Source: Venturia oleaginea (taxonomy: Eukaryota > Ascomycota > Dothideomycetes > Venturiales > Venturiaceae). Taken from it: a stretch of 64,000 nt of DNA. Position 1 is the first letter of the stretch, and each line of letters starts with the position of its first letter. The DNA lies in assembly GCA_013176395.1 (NCBI GenBank), contig JABMLP010000018.1:930001-994000 (forward strand). The letters run 5' to 3'. Below, in pieces: positions 1 to 9,683 of this stretch. A program made the translations under genes and the position numbers. The notes beneath the pieces were generated by a model. It was not told the DNA's origin and did not search any database. It was given only the letters and a program-made list of their open reading frames with translations.

Positions 1-1747
1 GTGAAGGAAAGGACACATCGAGCGTTTTAAAGTGGAGGAAAGGATCAAGCTCATGGCTGCCATCTTTCGTCGTCAGTGGCAGTCGTCCGTGGGTAAACGT
101 GACCTATGCTAACAACTCAACATCATTTTCACAGTTGTCGAACGAGAAAGAGAAATATTGCGGAATTGTTTTGGACCGAATTGCCAGAACATCGCAGGTG
201 ATCCCAATGCAAGAAGGGATCAATGCGACGGTGCTTAGAACAAAATTGGATATACTTACCAGAGCTACCATGAGCCGGATTTATTTTCTCACTGTCAACA
301 GTCGTTTGGGCTGGTGAGAATTACACCTCCTGTCAAGACAGACGAGGCTAGATATTACTAAATGCGCACTCAGAGTGGGTACACGAAACTTTAAGCCAAC
401 CACGGATTCGGTACAAAACAGGACGCCACCTCGCACGAAACATATCGAAGCGACGGAAATTGTCGAAATGGCCTACATAATCGATCAAACGCCAATCATC
501 GAACCGAATAAACCAGCAAGCCACATGACTCCCACTTACCGAACGGAAATCATCAGACATTGCGTACGCAATATACCAACCCTCCAAAACTGCTCAATAA
601 ACTTACAAATGATAGACCTCCACTGTCATGACTATGGCGATGAAAACCATCGAGAGTCTACAGAACCGATTGCGCTTTCCTCCCTTTCCTCCTCTTCTCG
701 AATCCATCTTGTTCATCATTGATCGGTACTGTTCAGGAATAATTAGGGATGTTTTGAAGACTCTGTTTGTCTTGGTTCTACTCGGAGATATGGTTGTGGC
801 TGTTTTTCTCGGGGGTGTTCGCTGTTTCGGAGGGTAGTGATGGGATTCTGGGGCTTGGTGAAGGGGATGGGCCGATAAGTGAGAAGGGTTTGGGGGTTGA
901 CTAAGGGAGGGGTGGTGATTGGAGGGGAGAGAAGTGAGGAAAAGAAAGAGAAGAGAAAACGTGAGGGGAGGAAGAGGAAGAATGAATAACTTGGTTCGTC
1001 ACTCTTGGGTGCATGGGTTTGGGAGTGTTGGTGTTGTATTTGGGTGCGGGTATTGATAGAAGCGAGTGGAGTGAATGGTAGGACGCGGGAAGAGTTTAAG
1101 GAAGACATCCGTCCTAGGAAGTAGGATGATGGATGCTGAGCTGATTTGTTAGTAGGAGATTGAGATGAGAATTTGATGGGAATTGGATAGGTTTGTATGG
1201 AAAATAATGCGTATATGCTTTGATTGCGAAAGTGATATGCTGATAAGCTAAGCTATAGGGTCTCTGCCTCCTTTCATCTGTTCAGGGGAAGATGAAACGT
1301 AAGTGTGGCCCTGATGTGCAAATCGGAAAGAGGCGCTCGGATTCGATCGGCCTTTGCCAGTGTCTATGATACAGTTTTTCGGTGTGCTAGAGGTTTGATA
1401 AACGTTGCTGGACAGGAACACTTCTGGTATGTTTGCCCATCTCGATGTCTAAGTTCCCCACCACTGCTTACAAAGAGAACTCACAGTTTGAACACAAGCC
1501 TTAAGCATCAAGTGCATTCCACGCGTCCGCCTGCCTGCTCAAATTCACACAAGCATGCCTGAACTAGCCGCCCAAATCGAAGCGCTCTTCTACTTGCACT
1601 TCTGCTCTCGCCAACCCCACGTACTCCCATCTCGAAAGACGAGTTCAAAGCGTGGTGCATGAAATATGCCAAACGCAATATAGTCCTTATTTTCCACGAG
1701 ATCCCAGCACTGCAGAAGATGCTTTTGAACTCCAGATCCTACATCGA
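1..1747. other. Gene-poor left edge
   Basis: Only short open stretches on both strands. Between about 840 and 1000 the plus strand is strongly purine-rich (GGGAGG/GAAGAG runs), which creates an artificial open frame on the minus strand. No domain, RNA gene or repeat is recognised. Confidence 0.5.
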
Positions 1748-2167
1748 ATGGTACTCCAGAGACACGAAGAGATTAGAAATGTACGAGCCTCGCTAAAACG
1801 ATTTCGCACGTTACCGGATAAGCTGAAGCTGCTCATCTTGGAAATGACCTTCACGAGGGATAAAATGAATGCAGAACTCGTGGTTCTGATGAACGAGACA
1901 AGTTCGATGTTCTTACGTTTCGACATTCGAACATTTTCCCCCGCTCGAATATGCTCCGATATTAGACTACTTCATTCTCGTTTCGATATAGGTGTACATT
2001 CCGCAAAGGTCTGGTATGAGAAAATTAGGAAGGTTACCAAATTGAGGCCTGCTGTAGAGACGATGCGAGAGACGTGGTCGAAGTGGATTGATGAATGGAT
2101 TCACGAGTATGCAGTTAGATATGACCGTGTTTGTCCTATTGGGCTTTATGCAGGGGGGAGCTGCTAG
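1748..2167 (+). CDS. Hypothetical protein, 139 aa
   Basis: An uninterrupted frame starts at the first ATG (1748); it stays open upstream to about 1652 but without an ATG. The product is basic and mostly helical in composition (RNVRASLKRFRTLPDKLKLL near the start, KVWYEKIRKV further on) with no signal peptide and no recognised motif. Possible in-frame upstream exons could not be settled. It could be a lineage-specific gene or a chance frame; neighbouring sequence is decayed, which argues for caution. Confidence 0.3.
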   Translation: MVLQRHEEIRNVRASLKRFRTLPDKLKLLILEMTFTRDKMNAELVVLMNETSSMFLRFDIRTFSPARICSDIRLLHSRFDIGVHSAKVWYEKIRKVTKLRPAVETMRETWSKWIDEWIHEYAVRYDRVCPIGLYAGGSC

Positions 2168-2688
2168 AGATAAGAGGAGAGGCAGAGGAGAGAGACGGGA
2201 GAAGGCGAGCAGCCCAGTCATTCGGAGAATGGGAGCCAAGGAGGCTGAAAGGCAAAAGAAGCAAATACGATGTGGAGGTTTGATCATCTCTCAAATTCGT
2301 CCACAGTCAAATGATAGCTGGCAGCTCTGTCCCGTTCCACATTCAGGATCAGCTAGGCCTTTCGTAATGGAGTTTGTCAATCCCAGATCGATATCGATGA
2401 ATTCCTAGCAAACTGTTAAGCAGAATCGCTGGAAATCGGCAGTATCGGTCTCGAATTGAGATTTTTCGTGGAAGGAAGGTTCTAGTTAAGGTAGTTTTCC
2501 CATTTTTCGTGGTGGCGCGTCTTCCAAACAACGACAACAAAGTTTGTTCACGCAACATCACCACTGCACCCATGATCAGCTTAAATACCTTGTAGCGTAC
2601 AGCCTGAACAACCGTAAAGGTAATACTCACCTCGGTTTACTCACGTGCATCTTTAACGCGTCCATAGTTCTGTCCAAACACCGTCACA

Positions 2689-3156
2689 ATGTCACCACCA
2701 AACCTCCTCACCATCCCACGCGAACTCCGCCAGCGCATCCTCAAGATCACGCGTCCCGACTACGATCTACGAGTCAACTGCAAGCCCACCTTCATAGGTT
2801 GTAAATTCGTCCCCGAATACACGCACAAGGAGACATCGAAATGGGTGCGCAACCTCTGTCTAGTCAATTCGGAAATTGCGCAGGACATGGTTTGGGTTCG
2901 AGAGCAGTGGTTCAAGCGTGGCGAGAAACTGGCCAGAAAGTAGAAGGGCAAGAAGAGGACCAGAATTGGAAGTACGTGGACTAATAAGAGTAGGAGGGCT
3001 GAGAAACAGAGAGTCGCTGAGAAGTGTAAGGCAACGTTGAAAGCGCAGCACCCGTTGTTTGAAGAGAATTCTCAATTCGCGTACAGCAAGCAAATAGGTT
3101 GGATTGCGCATCTCAGAGTGGTTCCAGACAACTGGATGAGGGAGTTGTGTGCATAG
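2689..3156 (+). pseudogene. Decayed F-box-like gene with in-frame TAG
   Basis: The ATG at 2689 opens a protein whose first residues (NLLTIPRELRQRILKI) match the short F-box-like signature L-x-x-[IL]-P-x-E-[IL]-R common at the N terminus of large families of filamentous ascomycete proteins; these bind Skp1 or have unknown roles. The frame hits TAG at 2941-2943 after 84 codons but then stays open for another 70 codons of basic, protein-like sequence to a second TAG at 3154-3156. Reading the first TAG as a former CAG restores a continuous frame, so I infer a nonsense mutation in a once longer gene rather than a genuine 84-residue protein. Confidence 0.5.
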
Positions 3157-3786
3157 GGATGGGCAGGGTTCTTGATGAATGTTGGCGGTCAGGACCAATT
3201 TTTTGCAATTGGACGTCTGGGTTGTCCTGAGCTGCGGGCAAATGTGACGTTCGAGGGAACAGCTTTCTAGTATTATTGCCGAACTTGTGTGGTTGCTAGA
3301 AGTTGAGGACACCAGACTAGACGAGAGGTTAGCAAATGAAGGTGGGCTATGTAGAAAGTACATGCCTGGTAACTACTCCCACCATTTGTGACCAATTCAC
3401 CTCCAACCATGGTTCTCTAACTCCACTCCGACGGAAATGAATCCCTGGCAATTCACAAAATCAAACTTACCAAGGACTCTGAAGCCTCAATCTCAGTCTG
3501 GTGACTTTGATATGAATCCAGGACTTTGAAGTACCACCTAGGTACCACTCACTTTCTTCTCCACACGCTTCATTCACCTATCTCCAAACCCTTCTCCACA
3601 CCCATCGCTCACCCATCGCTCACCCATCTCCGGTCCACCTCCTCTCCCATCCACCATAAACCACCCTCCAAGCCAAACTTCACCCCAACAAACCCAAAAA
3701 GCAACCCCCCAAACCCCTCCGACACGATCTCACCATCAACCCCACCACGCTCAAAATCGCCTGTCTCACCTCCACCCTCCAAAAGC
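3157..3786. other. Intergenic, C-rich low complexity
   Basis: No gene recognised. From about 3590 to 3780 the plus strand is C- and A-rich with almost no G (many CCC/CCAAA runs), which produces spurious open frames on both strands. Confidence 0.5.
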
Positions 3787-3799
3787 AAAAAAAACAAAA
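3787..3799 (-). terminator. RNA polymerase III terminator for tRNA-Gly
   Basis: On the minus strand, 24 nt after the last acceptor-stem base of the tRNA at 3824-4004, the sequence reads TTTTGTTTTTTTT. Runs of four or more T terminate RNA polymerase III, so this is a strong terminator correctly placed for that gene. Confidence 0.75.
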
Positions 3800-3823
3800 T
3801 TCCCATCCTATCACGCACCATTC

Positions 3824-4004
3824 GCAGAAGACAGGATTCGAACCTACATATACCACACTCGTTAGTTACTATCCTTCACAGCTTGCTTGAAAGGATGGTT
3901 GGTGGAGGGGCAGATGAAATGTAGATACGTACCCGTGTCCCCCCGTGATTCCCGCAGAACGAGCGCATGGGAACGGGGTACCTTAACCACTAGGCCACTC
4001 CTGC
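3824..4004 (-). tRNA. tRNA-Gly(CCC) with two apparent introns
   Basis: Read on the minus strand, the cloverleaf folds fully once two segments are removed. Acceptor GCAGGAG pairs with CTTCTGC (one G-U); D arm GCCT-AGTGGTTA-AGGT; anticodon stem CCCCG/CGGGG with loop TTCCCAA (anticodon CCC at 3969-3971); variable loop GGAC; T stem ACGGG/CCTGT with loop TTCGAAT. The mature length is 71 nt, usual for tRNA-Gly. Intron 1 (3947-3967, 21 nt) sits after position 37 and contains GGGAA complementary to the anticodon region, as canonical tRNA introns do. Segment 2 (3844-3932, 89 nt) splits the T stem and carries GTACGT at its 5' end, a CTAAC branch-like site 17 nt before its 3' end, and TAG, i.e. the signals of a spliceosomal intron. 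The A box (TGGCCTAGTGG) and B box (GGTTCGAATCC) are both intact in the DNA. A T run follows the gene. The alternative is a pseudogene with an insertion, but the stems show no decay. Confidence 0.75.
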
Positions 4005-4606
4005 TTTTGTTAGGGAGGGGTGGTTGAGTTGGAATATGTAGTTATGAGGGAGGAGGGGGAGTAGGATTGAATCGAGATGGGTGGTGACCTGGAAATGCGG
4101 GATAAGTGAGTGGAGAGTGATCGAGCAGAGTAATGGGTGGATAGGATAGGCTCACTGAGAAAGGGCAACGATGGTGACGGACGTGAATGACATTCACTTC
4201 CTCCATGTACTTCCTTCGAGAGTTGAGGCGATACATCTTGAAGTCGTTAGCAACGGCAGCGTCAAGATGCCATAGATGGCGATGATCATAACGAGAAGAG
4301 GGATTCGAAGAGCCATCGATTAAAGAAGCCGCTAGTCTTACAACACGTAGAAATTCCTGCTGCCAGCAAATGTGTATCCCAGATCCCGGCCGCAAGTTAC
4401 CCATGATGGAGTACACCCAGATGTGTCATACAGTATTTCAAGTAATCCCATCATGCCCGCCGTGTCCACCGTGCCCGCTGTCCAGCGAATATCGAGAGAG
4501 GTATGAAGTATCGGGAAAGTAGAAAATGCCCATTCAAGTGGGTGTCATTGTTGAGCGCAGGCAAGTAGTGTCGTTAAGTATGTGGTGGGACAGCAAGCAC
4601 TCCGCT

Positions 4607-5088
4607 TTACTCCTCGTCCTCATCCTCGTCGGCAGCGCCCTTGTTCTGATAGGATAGTTAGTAATGTAGGCTTAGGATAGGAGATGAGTGAACCTACGGC
4701 GTATTCCTCTTTCTCACGCTCGTATCTCTCCTTGTCCTCTCTAGCCTTCTTGTCGTATGGCTCCTTATCTTTGGGTGTCAACTCTTTCCACTTCTCTCCG
4801 AGTGCCTTTCCGACCTCGCCTGAAGATTGTTAGTGCTGACTTGTAAGAGTGAGATGTGTGACGAAGCTCAACATACCAAACTTGATACCAGGATTCTCCT
4901 CACGAACTTTATCACGGTTGTCGTTGGCGAAGAACATGTACGCCGACAGTCCTCTCTTTGGCGCATTAGGGTCTGAATCAAGTGTCAACGTCTGAGCGTA
5001 TGAACGAGGCACGTTGCAAACTCTAACCCTTCTTGCGCTTGCCCTCGACCTTGGACTTGGCTTTGCGGGCTTTGACCTCCTTAGGCAT
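4607..5088 (-). CDS. NHP6: HMG-box non-histone chromatin protein Nhp6
   Basis: A small architectural DNA-binding protein that bends DNA and assists FACT and nucleosome remodelling in the nucleus. Four exons on the minus strand: 5028-5088, 4877-4972, 4698-4819 and 4607-4645, giving 105 aa, the usual length. The introns begin GTTAGA, GTATGT and GTAGGT and all end in CAG; phases agree. The start [11 protein letters not shown] is a basic tail, followed by the single HMG box ([20 protein letters not shown], then an [13 protein letters not shown] segment and a charged helix) at about residues 21-92 and a short acidic C-terminal tail (DEDEDEE). The acidic tail is typical of filamentous-fungal orthologues and absent from yeast Nhp6A. 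Identification is firm from sequence pattern. Confidence 0.95.
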
Positions 5089-5962
5089 GATTGCTCTGGA
5101 GACTAGAACCAATTAGTTGAAGCTTGAGCGTGATTTGGGTGAGAAGTGGCTGTGCGTTTGAGTTGTTTATGCGGTAGAGATGATTGAGGAGTAGGTGCTG
5201 AGCGCAAGATGATAGACGCGCAACTTTGAAGTGGAGCCAAAACAATGAAGACCACTCGTGACATTGAGGGCGATGGTCAAGTGAGAAGAAAAGCTTGCGC
5301 TTTCAATCGTGGTGGTGTTGAGAAAGGATTGTTGAAGACGCGCAGTGAGTGAGCGCGACAAGGCCGCGTTGATAGTGACTGAGAGCCAAACAAGGCTCCG
5401 GTCGGCTCACATGACCAGTTTTGGGCTCAATTGCAGAGAGATGGACTTACCAATGTTACGCGACCGTGATATGGTGTTTTTGAAGCTGATGCGACTGTTG
5501 CGTTGGAAGTCAGTTACAATGCGCGCTGCGAAAGGCTGAACGGTTGTGTGAAGGGCGCAACGACGACGACTTCCAAAGACACGATGTTGAAGGAAGTTGG
5601 GAAAAACAGAGGCAGGATGAAGGAAAACAAGGTCAAAGACGCGCGGATTTGCAAGAAAAAGACGCGTATTTGAGTGTGTGAAGGTGTTGAGGAATTGCGT
5701 ATGGGAGGTACACTCACTGTATAGAGGTGGATTGGTAGTGAAGGCTCTCACTGTGAGTTTGTTAGAGAGGAATTTGGTGGGAAGAGTAGAGAGGCAGCAG
5801 CTTTGGGAGGGCAAGAGCAACAAGCGACCACGCAGATTGGAGCCCGAGCTTGACGCTAGCGGGTAGTATACTGACTACTGACGTACTTGGCGAAAGTGTT
5901 TGTTTACAAGCTGCCACTGTCGCTTCTCTTCTTCTTTGAACTTCGTTCGTATTCGAAGTGAC
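5089..5962. other. Upstream region of NHP6
   Basis: Lies 5' of the minus-strand NHP6 start and presumably holds its promoter and 5' UTR. Short open frames on both strands look like chance. An inverted repeat CTTCG-8 nt-CGAAG occurs at about 5941-5958. Confidence 0.4.
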
Positions 5963-6026
5963 ATGTTATTTTCATCCGATCCATATGTTATTTTCATCCG
6001 ATTCGTATGTTGTTTTCATCCAATTC
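5963..6026 (+). repeat. Imperfect triple direct repeat (~22-24 bp units)
   Basis: Three adjacent copies of a unit reading ATGTTATTTTCATCCGAT, the last diverged to ATGTTGTTTTCATCCAAT. No coding context. It could be a local slippage product or a cluster of binding sites far upstream of NHP6. Confidence 0.7.
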
Positions 6027-6759
6027 AGCAGCATTGAACATGATCAGTAGGATCATTCAAAGCAACACGTGCAAGCCGCACGAAGTCGGATCAGGAGATG
6101 CTGTCGAGCCTGTCTGTTCCGTGGACAGCATCGCGTCGATAAATACCGCTTACCAAGCTTCACATCGCTCCGGTATTGTATAGCTCGGTCCAATCTGTCT
6201 ACTGCAAATCACGCACGACTGAACAGCCTCTCCTTTCAGTTGTCTCTATGTTATAATAATAATACCAATGCCATGATCTCTCCCGTTGCCTTTGCATCGT
6301 CGCCGCTTTGCCGTACTCAGCTCGCACAAACTGCATGCTCACGGGCAGCTTGCATCATCAATTTGTGCGCGGGCGTGGGCGTGGGCGTGTCAGGTCCCAG
6401 CACCACCCAACCTAAGCTGAAGCAAGATGAGAAAGACGGGGCGAGCCAACGTCAAAGGAACAAGGAACTGTCCACATGTGATGCTGGTTGCGAGGCCATC
6501 TCCTCACTGTGCGCCTCTGCACGAGTAGCATGGGAGTATTCGTCATCCAGGCTCTGGCCTTCTCTTGGTAGATAGTTTGAGAGACAGCAAGCTCTGCAAA
6601 GGGGTTTGGGCTTGCAATGGATTCATCTGATGTACTTGATTAGCCTACCTTGGTTGCAGCCAGCCCCTCAAAAGCACCAATCTTGACAGGCAGCGTAGCG
6701 TAGCGACTCACTACGAAGCTGGAACATGTACGAGTCCCCTGATCCCAACGCCTGCCTCG
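6027..6759. other. Intergenic, nothing recognised
   Basis: No convincing gene. It contains a short GGGCGT triplet tract at about 6371-6389. An open plus-strand frame at 6069-6575 has the composition of random GC-rich sequence (many Cys, Arg, Ser) and no motif. Confidence 0.4.
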
Positions 6760-6774
6760 CTACATCACCCATTG
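6760..6774 (+). repeat. Left 15-bp direct repeat (candidate target-site duplication)
   Basis: CTACATCACCCATTG here is identical to 8379-8393. Between the copies lies a 1604-bp segment. It is followed directly by a (ATTG)n tract (6771-6794, sharing its first ATTG with the repeat). Confidence 0.6.
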
Positions 6775-7293
6775 ATTGATTGATTGATTGATTTTATCCT
6801 ACTCGGTTGCAGCCGCTTAATCACGCAGCTATGTCCGGTTAGGAGGACTTCATCAGACAGCCGACACGTGATAGATTATATAATCCACCGCGCCCCACTT
6901 CGCCCCGTTCACTGAAACAAGACCAGCTGTCCCCTCCGTCCTCCCTCTTTTCCCTTAACCAGTATCTCCAAATGCCCGCTGGCTCTTGTAGATACTGGTT
7001 ATTCTGCTAGTATATCTGTGCTATGTAGACTCAAGAGGCAATGCCTCGTGTTTCGCTATCCTTCTACCTACAGTCTCCCTCTAATGCTCAGCTTGTCTAT
7101 CTGTTTCGCCTTATCCCTCAAGGCCAATGGGTTCCCTAAGTATGTTTCTGCTTGTGAAAGTTGCCTTGCACCAGATTCCTATGCGGCGGTGTATTTGGTT
7201 GTGTGATGCTGGAGACAATAGTAACCATCGTAGTCGTGATTTCGCTGCTTGGGTGTGATACTCCGGGTATGCCCGTGGACGAGGCTGTCTGGT

Positions 7294-7995
7294 AGCTGCC
7301 GTATTGTATGGCGCCGATCGTGCTATAGACCTGCCGTCTTATAGTCGGAGCCTATCTGCTGCTAGTCGCTCTCCCTACTTGCTATATCGCGCTCCTACTC
7401 TTGCCAATGCCATAACTGGGACGCAACAGTCTGGGGAGAGGCTCAAGGCTACGTCTGCTGGCTTGTAGGGAGGGGATTTGCCGCCAATAAGCTCCTTCTA
7501 TACGTCCTTACTGCTTACTGTGTTGCGCACCTACTCTTGCCAATGCCATAACTGGGACGCAACAGTTTGGGGAGAGGCTCAAGGCTCTGGACATCAGCTT
7601 GCAGCAGGACGGTTTGCGGAGACGATAGTAGATGAGGTTCTCTAGCAGCTGCCGTATCGTGTCGCACCGATTGTGTTGTAGACCTGTCGTCTTATAGTCG
7701 GAGCCTATCTGCTGCTAGTCGCTCTCCCTGCTTGCTATATCGCGCACCTACTCTTGCCAATGCCATAACTGGGACGCAACAGTCTGGGGAGAGGCTCAAG
7801 GCTACGTCTGCTAGCTTACAGGGAGGGGATTTGCCGCCAATAGGCTCCTTCTATGCGTCCTTACTACTTACTGTGTCGCGCACCTACTCTTGCCAATGCC
7901 ATAACTGGGAGGCAACAGTTTGGGGAGAGGCTCAAGGCTCTGGGCAACAGCTTGTAGCAGGACGGTTTGCCAAGACGTTGGGAGAGGTTGTCTAG
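7294..7995 (+). repeat. Nested tandem repeat, ~353-bp period with 136-bp inner duplication
   Basis: A ~53-bp core containing CTCTTGCCAATGCCATAACT and, further on, GGGGAGAGGCTCAAGGCT occurs four times, starting at about 7398, 7534, 7751 and 7887. The spacing is 136, 217 and 136 bp, so a unit with two inner copies has itself been duplicated (period about 353 bp); copies one and three share distinctive flanks, as do two and four. A partial third outer unit begins near 7991. Copies differ by only a few bases. The frame is not preserved across units, so it is probably not a repeat-protein gene, although copies two and four each end in a similar open stretch (QCHNW[DE]ATVWGEAQGSG). Confidence 0.8.
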
Positions 7996-8060
7996 TCGTT
8001 GCAGTGGTGTGTGGTGCCGATTGTTGCGCACCGGGCGTCTGGTGTTTGAGTTGTGTTGAA

Positions 8061-8378
8061 GGTATTGCCGTTCTAGCAGTGACTCGTCGACTCGGAGCGT
8101 TGCAGTGTCATCTGGGGTGATGGACTAGCCGGGAGATAGTGACTAGATGGTTGCTGTTGTCTTTGGTGGACGCATCGTTCGTGTAGCTTGCTCATGTATT
8201 CGTCTGCTTGCTCTGCCGTGGCCGCGACAGCGACTCTAGAGATATCTCATCGACGCTGAGGGACGCGCGATGGCCTCTAGAGGCCGGAGCGGCCACTGGC
8301 AGAGGTGTTTTGATGATCCTTAGATGATACTTCTGTAAATTCCAAAAATTGAGTTCTCGCTGTGTGTGCTGTTTTGTC
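8061..8378. other. Right part of the 1.6-kb segment
   Basis: No gene recognised. It contains a 14-bp palindrome GGCCTCTAGAGGCC at about 8272. Confidence 0.4.
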
Positions 8379-8393
8379 CTACATCACCCATTG
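8379..8393 (+). repeat. Right 15-bp direct repeat
   Basis: Identical to 6760-6774 (CTACATCACCCATTG). It marks the right boundary of the candidate inserted segment, about 107 bp before the HAD gene start. Confidence 0.6.
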
Positions 8394-8500
8394 TTTACCA
8401 ACTCCTTTTCGTTGCGCCAAGTGATATGGCACGTGATTTTGATCATCCATGACTCCTTGAACCACCATCAATTACTAGTACTACCATCACCATCCATCCA

Positions 8501-9683
8501 ATGTCACCAAAGCTGGTGACTAATCTTAAGCAGAAACATCTGCTTCTTACATTCGACGCTTTCGGCACCATTTACAAGCCTCGAACCTCCATTGCCGCTG
8601 AATACGCGAGAATCGCGAAACAACAAGGCATCCAACACGTGAACGAAGAGGAACTTGCCGTCTCCTTCAAGAAAGGTATTAGTCCGTGTGATAGAAGTCG
8701 ATAAGATGACGCTCAAACATTCCCGCAGCTTTCAAGTCAGTGTCGAAGCAGTTTCCCAATTATGGTAAGGCTGTAGGTATACTCCAACAACGTCATGCAA
8801 ACAACAAAATGAAATAACAAATCCTGTATGCAGGCAGGGTTGAGGGTCCATGACTGGTGGACTTATGTATGACTATTGTTACATCGCAACGATTACAAGT
8901 CATAACAAATTTCAGGTTATACGCGATTCTTTCAAATCAGTAACATCGACACCAATCACCCAGTCTTCTATCAGTCGCTTGATGACAGACTTCGGTGGCA
9001 GTAGATCCTACTGCCTCTTCGACGACGTACTACCTTTCTTCGCATATCTAAAGGACAAGGATTGCAGTGGACCTGAGCGTGCTCAAACTCCGGATTGGCC
9101 ATGGAAGTCGACGACTGTGGGTATAATCACCAATTCTGACTATCGAGTCCGGGCAGCTCTGAAATCACTTGGGCTCAAGGTGTACGATAGACGGGACCAG
9201 GAGCTAGAGAACGCTCTCTATCGACTGCGCGCTGTCCATCCAACTTCGACAGGTATGGGATCACTTGGGCTTGGGCTTAAGGTGCACGATAGACAGCACC
9301 AGAACCTAGAGAACCTCAGCTCTGATATTAGCTTCGTTACAACGAGTTATGCCGCTGGTGTTGAGAAGCCAGACGCGGAAATTTTCCAGTACGCGCAGAA
9401 ATCGTTTTCTAGACTTCCCTCGTCGGCAGAAATATCAGGCGCAGATATTGTGAAGGTTCATGTTGGAGACGACCTCAAGAAAGATGTTTTTGGAGCTATG
9501 GACGCGGGCTGGACTCCCATCTTCCTCGACAGAGAGGCCAAATTTCGAGATGAGAATGAAGGAGAGAAACAAGCGAACTTGACTGTTTCCGTCACACACC
9601 CTGTTACTAATGAAGAGAAGAAGATCAGCCGGATCAAGGATTTGGGCGAACTACGGTTGGGGCTGTCGTTTACCAATTTCTGA
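8501..9683 (+). CDS. HAD-superfamily hydrolase (HDHD3-like), internal duplication
   Basis: Likely a cytosolic phosphatase-type hydrolase of unknown substrate. Four exons: 8501-8675, 8729-8764, 8838-8866 and 8916-9683, with GT-AG introns and consistent phases, giving about 335 aa. HAD motif I is LTFDAFGTIY (nucleophile Asp19), motif II IITNSDYR, motif III the Lys of AGVEKPD, motif IV VGDDLKKDVFGA. Exon 3 encodes the conserved cap-side stretch GLRVHDWWTY. Odd feature: a stretch reading SLGLKVYDRRDQELEN is repeated about 95 bp later as LGLKVHDRQHQNLEN. The second copy runs into the normal family sequence, so the first copy is an extra insertion of about 32 residues or part of an unrecognised intron. 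The ATG at 8501 is the first in frame and precedes the motif I strand directly. Confidence 0.8.

Larger units (their letters stand above)
6775..8378 (-). mobile_element. Candidate retroposed segment between 15-bp direct repeats
   Basis: The segment is bounded by perfect 15-bp direct repeats. Read on the minus strand it ends in a (CAAT)n simple-sequence tail abutting the repeat; variable-length target duplications plus a simple-repeat tail are features of LINE- or SINE-like retroposition. No inverted termini are visible and no reverse transcriptase can be read on either strand, so if it is an element it is non-autonomous or 5'-truncated. The interior contains a nested tandem array (7294-7995). 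The direct repeat may instead be a chance or ancient duplication. Confidence 0.35.

Noticed and set aside
743..1108. Minus-strand Ser/Pro/Phe-rich frame
   Set aside because: Produced by the purine-rich strand bias at 840-1000.
3526..3924. Plus-strand Pro/Ser/Lys-rich frame
   Set aside because: C-rich low complexity running into the antisense of the tRNA gene; not a protein gene.
4042..4416. Minus-strand 124-residue open frame
   Set aside because: It abuts the tRNA-Gly 5' flank, has no motif, and its C-terminal Pro/Ser-rich end comes from a simple-sequence tract; probably chance.
6069..6575. Plus-strand 168-residue open frame
   Set aside because: Composition like random GC-rich sequence, no motif, and includes the GGGCGT tract.
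7732..7995. Plus-strand frame through the tandem array as a repeat-protein gene
   Set aside because: Successive units fall in different phases with stops, and there is no start context.
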